Below are positions 60,611 to 64,000 of a stretch of 64,000 nucleotides of DNA, piece by piece. The notes below the pieces were generated by a model, which saw only the letters and a list, made by a program, of their open reading frames with translations, was not told the DNA's origin and searched no databases. Position numbers and translations under genes: made by a program. Source of the stretch: Trifolium pratense (lineage: Eukaryota; Streptophyta; Magnoliopsida; Fabales; Fabaceae); the NCBI RefSeq assembly GCF_020283565.1, contig NC_060061.1, forward strand, positions 24,031,362 to 24,095,361, read 5' to 3'. Positions within the stretch are counted from its first letter, which is position 1. Every line of letters begins with the position of its first letter.

Positions 60611-61138
60611 ATTATACGATACAAATCATCTTAACTTAATTTAAAAGGCAAAATTATACTACAAGTTCTTTATCTTATTTTTTGGTAAAATTTTGGTCCT
60701 TTATCTTTTTTTTGTAACAATTTGGTCCTTTATCTTTTTTTTTGTAACACTTTGGTCCTTATCTTATTTATTTATAAAAAATAAAGGATCAAAATGTTAC
60801 AAATAAAAAAAATAAAGGACCAAACTGTTAAAAAAAGGGACTAAAGTGTTACAGATAAAAAAAATAAAGGACTAAAGTGTTACAAATAAAAGATAAAGGA
60901 CCAAAATGTTACAGAAAAAAGATAAAGGACCAAAGTGTTACAAAAAAATAAGATAAAAGACCTGTAGTGTAATTTTGCCTAATTTAAAATACAACACACA
61001 AGTAACGTAATTAGTACGATACAAATATTTTGAAATGCAATACAACACACTAGCAACATAATTAGTACGATACAAATAATTTAAAATGCGATAAACACAC
61101 GAGCAACAACGTAATAATTAGTACGATACAATAATCTT
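60611..61138. repeat. Degenerate tandem array (about 60-bp unit) split by a MULE-MITE
   Basis: Units contain ATTAGTACGATACAAATA, an (A)TTTNAAATGC block and ACAACACAC(A/T)AG. Recognisable at about 60611-60646 (start), 60980-61045, 61046-61105 and 61106-61138. The MITE at 60647-60979 interrupts one unit at TAATTTAAAA. The array abuts the 3' end of the Myb-like ORF. Confidence 0.7.
60647..60979. mobile_element. MULE-type MITE, 333 bp
   Basis: Inverted ends GGCAAAATTATACTACA and GGCAAAATTACACTACA (right, reversed). The interior is a string of TTTGGTCCTTTATCTT units on the left and their inverse on the right. A 10-bp duplication TAATTTAAAA is at 60637-60646 and 60980-60989. Similar in style to the element at 3857-4203. 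Confidence 0.88.
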
Positions 61139-61731
61139 CAATCACGTAATAATTTGTTCATATAATTAAAACGGTTTCGGCATGCAACTCCATCACGCGG
61201 AGGATCGAATGAGCAATACTCATTACAATAGTCAGCAATTTGACCCCAATATGTTTCACCTTTCTGGTTTCTCCCGACAACACTGCTTGTTCCAAATTTG
61301 ATCCACCCACTAATTAGCACCAAATTTTGTTCAGTGTTCCATGATGGTTGCTGGTTTTTCTTGCTCTTAGGAGTTGAATCTTCATTAGCAATAGTTATTT
61401 GTGTTGAAAATTCGGGAAAGTTAGGTGTACCACCACTCGGAAAATTTTCATTAACCATCGGCATGTAACCATTAAACGGGGGTGTTTGAGATGGATTTCT
61501 CAGCATAGATCCATAATATGGATGAAAGTTTGGAACAAAGGATGATTGGTTGAAATTTGGTGTTAAACCAAAATTAGGTATGTTTTGAGGATGTTGGTTG
61601 AAAAATTGATTTGAATTTTGATAATTGTTGGGATTTTGATAATTGTTGGGGTTTTGATAATTGTTGGAGTTTTGATAATTGTTGGGATTTTGAGAATTGT
61701 TGGGATAATTAGAAGAATTGTTGGGATCCAT
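61138..61731 (-). CDS. Myb/SANT-like (trihelix-type) protein, short
   Basis: Single open frame of 197 aa. The N-terminal 40 residues are NPNNYQ/NSNNYQ repeats, encoded by an 18-bp minisatellite at about 61610-61700. The C-terminal part has a Myb/SANT-like segment from PSWNTEQNLVLISGWIKFGT through KGETYWGQIADYCNEY to VACRNRFNYMNKLL, as in PIF/Harbinger-associated proteins (often named glutathione S-transferase T3-like in databases). It ends soon after the SANT segment, shorter than relatives as remembered, and the stop lies at the edge of a tandem array, so it may be truncated. A TATA-like CTACAAATAGAG is at about 61848-61860 on the minus strand. Confidence 0.6.
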   Translation of the reverse strand: MDPNNSSNYPNNSQNPNNYQNSNNYQNPNNYQNPNNYQNSNQFFNQHPQNIPNFGLTPNFNQSSFVPNFHPYYGSMLRNPSQTPPFNGYMPMVNENFPSGGTPNFPEFSTQITIANEDSTPKSKKNQQPSWNTEQNLVLISGWIKFGTSSVVGRNQKGETYWGQIADYCNEYCSFDPPRDGVACRNRFNYMNKLLRD

Positions 61732-61739
61732 TTCACTAA

Positions 61740-62384
61740 AAAAAGATTAAAACTTCAAAAGAAAGACTAATTAGAAAGATAATAATAGATTAAGATAGTG
61801 AAAAACTTGGTTTTTTTTTCTGTGTCCAAATGAAATGAATCAAGTCTCTATTTGTAGAGAAAAAAAAAATCACGAATTTTGGTAAAAAAATAAAAAAATA
61901 AAAAATTAATTTGCAATGAGATAATTGAGTTTAAAGGATAAAAATCATAAAAATCGCCCGCCCCAATCAGAAGCAGCCACGTGGCCTGCTTTATCCAAGC
62001 AAAGCTTCTCTCTCCGGGTTCAATGCTCCCTCACGCGGTCTGTCGGCGCGTGTGCCACACGCGCCTGTCTGGACGAATCGAAGCTTGCCAGCTGTCCCCC
62101 GTGGCAGTGTTCAACTCAGTTGAATCTCTTCATCATCTCTTTCATCCACATCAGTTTCAACACATTGATTGCAATGGTTTCAACACCAATTTTGCAGTTG
62201 AAAGACAAATTCAACAGACCATTGCACTTGGTCTAATAGCTTACTCTAAAGGAGTTTACTTGTGTAAAACTTTCCTGGCATTATTAGAAGATATTTTTCG
62301 AGAGATGGAGAAACATAAAAAAGTTTTAAGCATGCTATATGGTCTAAATGTTGAAGCTAGACTTCTGGAAGCAGGTTAATGTTA
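61740..62384. other. Region between the Myb-like ORF and the LINE, GC-richer patch
   Basis: A GC-richer stretch at about 61955-62110 includes a G-box GCCACGTGGC at 61977-61986 and ACGCGCC-type words. Overlapping plus-strand frames (61925-62236, 61981-62379) have no family resemblance and are not called. It may be the 5' flank of the Myb-like ORF or part of a transposon. Confidence 0.35.
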
Positions 62385-63430
62385 TTCCATTTTAATTCTT
62401 AGGAATTTCAGTCGGAGTCAACCCGAAATCAGAGAGACTTGGAAGCCAGTGGTGGATATTATGACTAAAAGGTTAAACACTTGGAACAATTGTCCTTTAT
62501 CTTATGGTGGACGAATCACTCTCATTAACTCGATACTGGCTAGTTTACCCTCTTTTCTTTTTTTCTTTTTTTTCAAGGCTTCGTATTGTATTTTAAAACA
62601 ATTAGTGAGGATTCAAATAATTTTTTTTGTGGGGAGGAGGGATAGAGGACAAGGAACTATGTTGGGTCAAATGAGACAAAATATGTTTACCCAGGGAGCA
62701 AGATGGTTTAGGGTAAAGAATTTAGAACTTTTTAATTTGGCGTTGTTGAGCAAATGGAAATGGGGATTTTTATCTGACGGTGAAATAGTGTGGGCTAAGT
62801 TGTTTTGCTTCAGATACGACCACATATTGACTTAAATATTGGGTAGAAACACTTTCTAGAATGGAGCAAAGAACTCGATTTGGTGGAAAGATGTAGTAGG
62901 CTCGGGGTAGGGGGTGAGGATGATTGATTTAAGTTAAATGTGAAAGGATGTGTCGATGATGGTAATGACATTGAATTTTGGATGTTTAAATGGTTTAGGA
63001 ATCACTCTTTCAACGATTTATATCCTAATCTATTTACAAAAGAAGTATTTCTGAATGTTATGATAGCAAATAGGCTAATTGGGAATGGGGAGGTTCCTTT
63101 GTGGCCATGGAAGTTGAATGGTCGGTTGTCAGCTAGTGAGTAGCAGCAGGTGGAAGAACTTTCAAAGTTGTTGGCAGGCTTCTCTTTACATCCGACTACT
63201 CCTGATAGTTGGCGATGGATGTCAGGTACATTTGATTTTTTCTCCGTTAAGTCTTGTTACATTGTTTTACTATAAAATCGTCAGGTATAGGATTTGGATC
63301 CTAATGTGTTGGCAGTTATTAGAAAGCTATGGAGGAATGTTGTCCCGTCCAAAGTCACTGTTTTTGATTGGCGGTTATTACTATAAAGGTTACCCACGAG
63401 GACAACGCTCAATCATAGAGATATTTTGAG
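62385..63430 (+). pseudogene. LINE reverse-transcriptase remnant (3' part)
   Basis: Plus-strand frames show FLGISVGVNP at 62398, then TKRLNTWNNCPLSYGGRITL and INSILASLPSF (62463-62560), then VKNLELFNLALLSKWKW, and the C-terminal zinc-finger/RVT region with FWMFKW, ANRLIGNGE and a SGTFDFFSVKSCY-like stretch near 63220. Several frameshifts and stops break the frame (for example around 62430, 62600, 62850 and 63140). It is a dead copy of the 3' end of ORF2. Confidence 0.85.
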
Positions 63431-64000
63431 TACCCCTTGTATTCCCTTATAATATATTTGCTTATAATAAAAAGGAGGCGAAGAACAACCATCAAATTGT
63501 AATATTGTTTTCTTATATAAGAATATTCAAATTTCTGACTTCGGCCTAGTAATAAAAAATAAATATTGAAATTTCTTTAATGCTAACAATTTTTTTTTAT
63601 TCCACTCTTTTTAATTTTTACTCTTAAATGAATATAATTTATGCGAGGTGAGTCTCAATATTTATATGGAACCTATTTTTAAAATGAGAATTCCATATTA
63701 ATTTAATTAATTTGAGAATAAATATTAAAGAGAGTGTTTGAAAGAGACTTTTTTTTTATTTATTGAAAGAGACTCTTTCTACCACTCCTCTTAAAATTTT
63801 GATATTTATGTTAAATTTTAAATTTTATATATAACTTCTGATGGATAAATTATGAGATGTATTACTCCCTACTCATCCTAAATATAATAAAAAGCTAAAT
63901 ATGTTTTTTAACTCTATAAAAGATTAATTATTTTCATCTTTAAACTAACACTTAATTAAACGATAGTCAACTATTAGTTTATAGGTCGTTTTAAAAAAAC
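63431..64000. other. Intergenic, AT-rich
   Basis: Nothing recognised beyond low-complexity sequence. Confidence 0.5.

Noticed and set aside
61925..62379. Plus-strand frames before the LINE remnant
   Set aside because: No recognised domain and a position compatible with the 5' flank of the divergent Myb-like ORF.

Overview
This is nuclear DNA of a flowering plant, most probably a temperate legume of the Medicago/Trifolium/Pisum group. The genes have many introns with GT-AG borders, the intergenic DNA is very AT-rich, and the window is full of plant transposons (MULE-type and Stowaway/Tourist-type MITEs, tRNA-derived SINEs, TRIM elements, LINE and Ty3 remnants). The legume assignment rests on remembered similarity of proteins and repeats, not on a search.

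Five intact or nearly intact genes are assembled here exon by exon; every join keeps the frame. From left to right: (1) 382-11846, minus, a PUB62-type U-box protein whose 3' end runs off the left edge; (2) 14649-28147, minus, PRP40C, a spliceosome-associated WW/FF protein in 16 exons (952 aa); (3) 29868-32161, plus, a P-class PPR protein in two exons (583 aa); (4) 39547-44949, minus, an NTMC2T5-type SMP/C2 lipid-transfer tether in eight exons including a 19-nt microexon (683 aa); (5) 56724-59181, minus, DWF1/DIMINUTO, the sterol C-24 reductase of brassinosteroid synthesis (567 aa), with an intron in its 5' leader. DWF1, NTMC2T5 and PRP40C keep the order of Arabidopsis At3g19820-At3g19830-At3g19840, so the right part of the window is an old syntenic block opened by insertions and a PPR gene.

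Broken or minor coding pieces are a Ty3 gag remnant (12980-13430), a plastid rpoB fragment inserted in the nucleus (29336-29650), a plantacyanin-like 5' fragment (37392-37628), a frameshifted plant-mobile-domain gene (51958-53560), a short Myb/SANT-like ORF of Harbinger type (61138-61731) and a LINE reverse-transcriptase remnant (62385-63430).

The most unusual structure is in the transposon layer. Six elements have inverted ends and perfect 9-bp (one 9-10 bp) target duplications, as Mutator-like elements do. One of them sits inside a TRIM, which in turn abuts an oppositely oriented TRIM. A MITE is nested in a SINE with another SINE in the flank of that one. A MULE-MITE splits a tandem array downstream of the Myb-like ORF. 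A cluster of four hairpins sharing an ACCGGTACACTT-like arm stands directly upstream of the plant-mobile-domain gene. No prokaryotic features, CRISPR arrays, rRNA genes or functional tRNA genes were seen.
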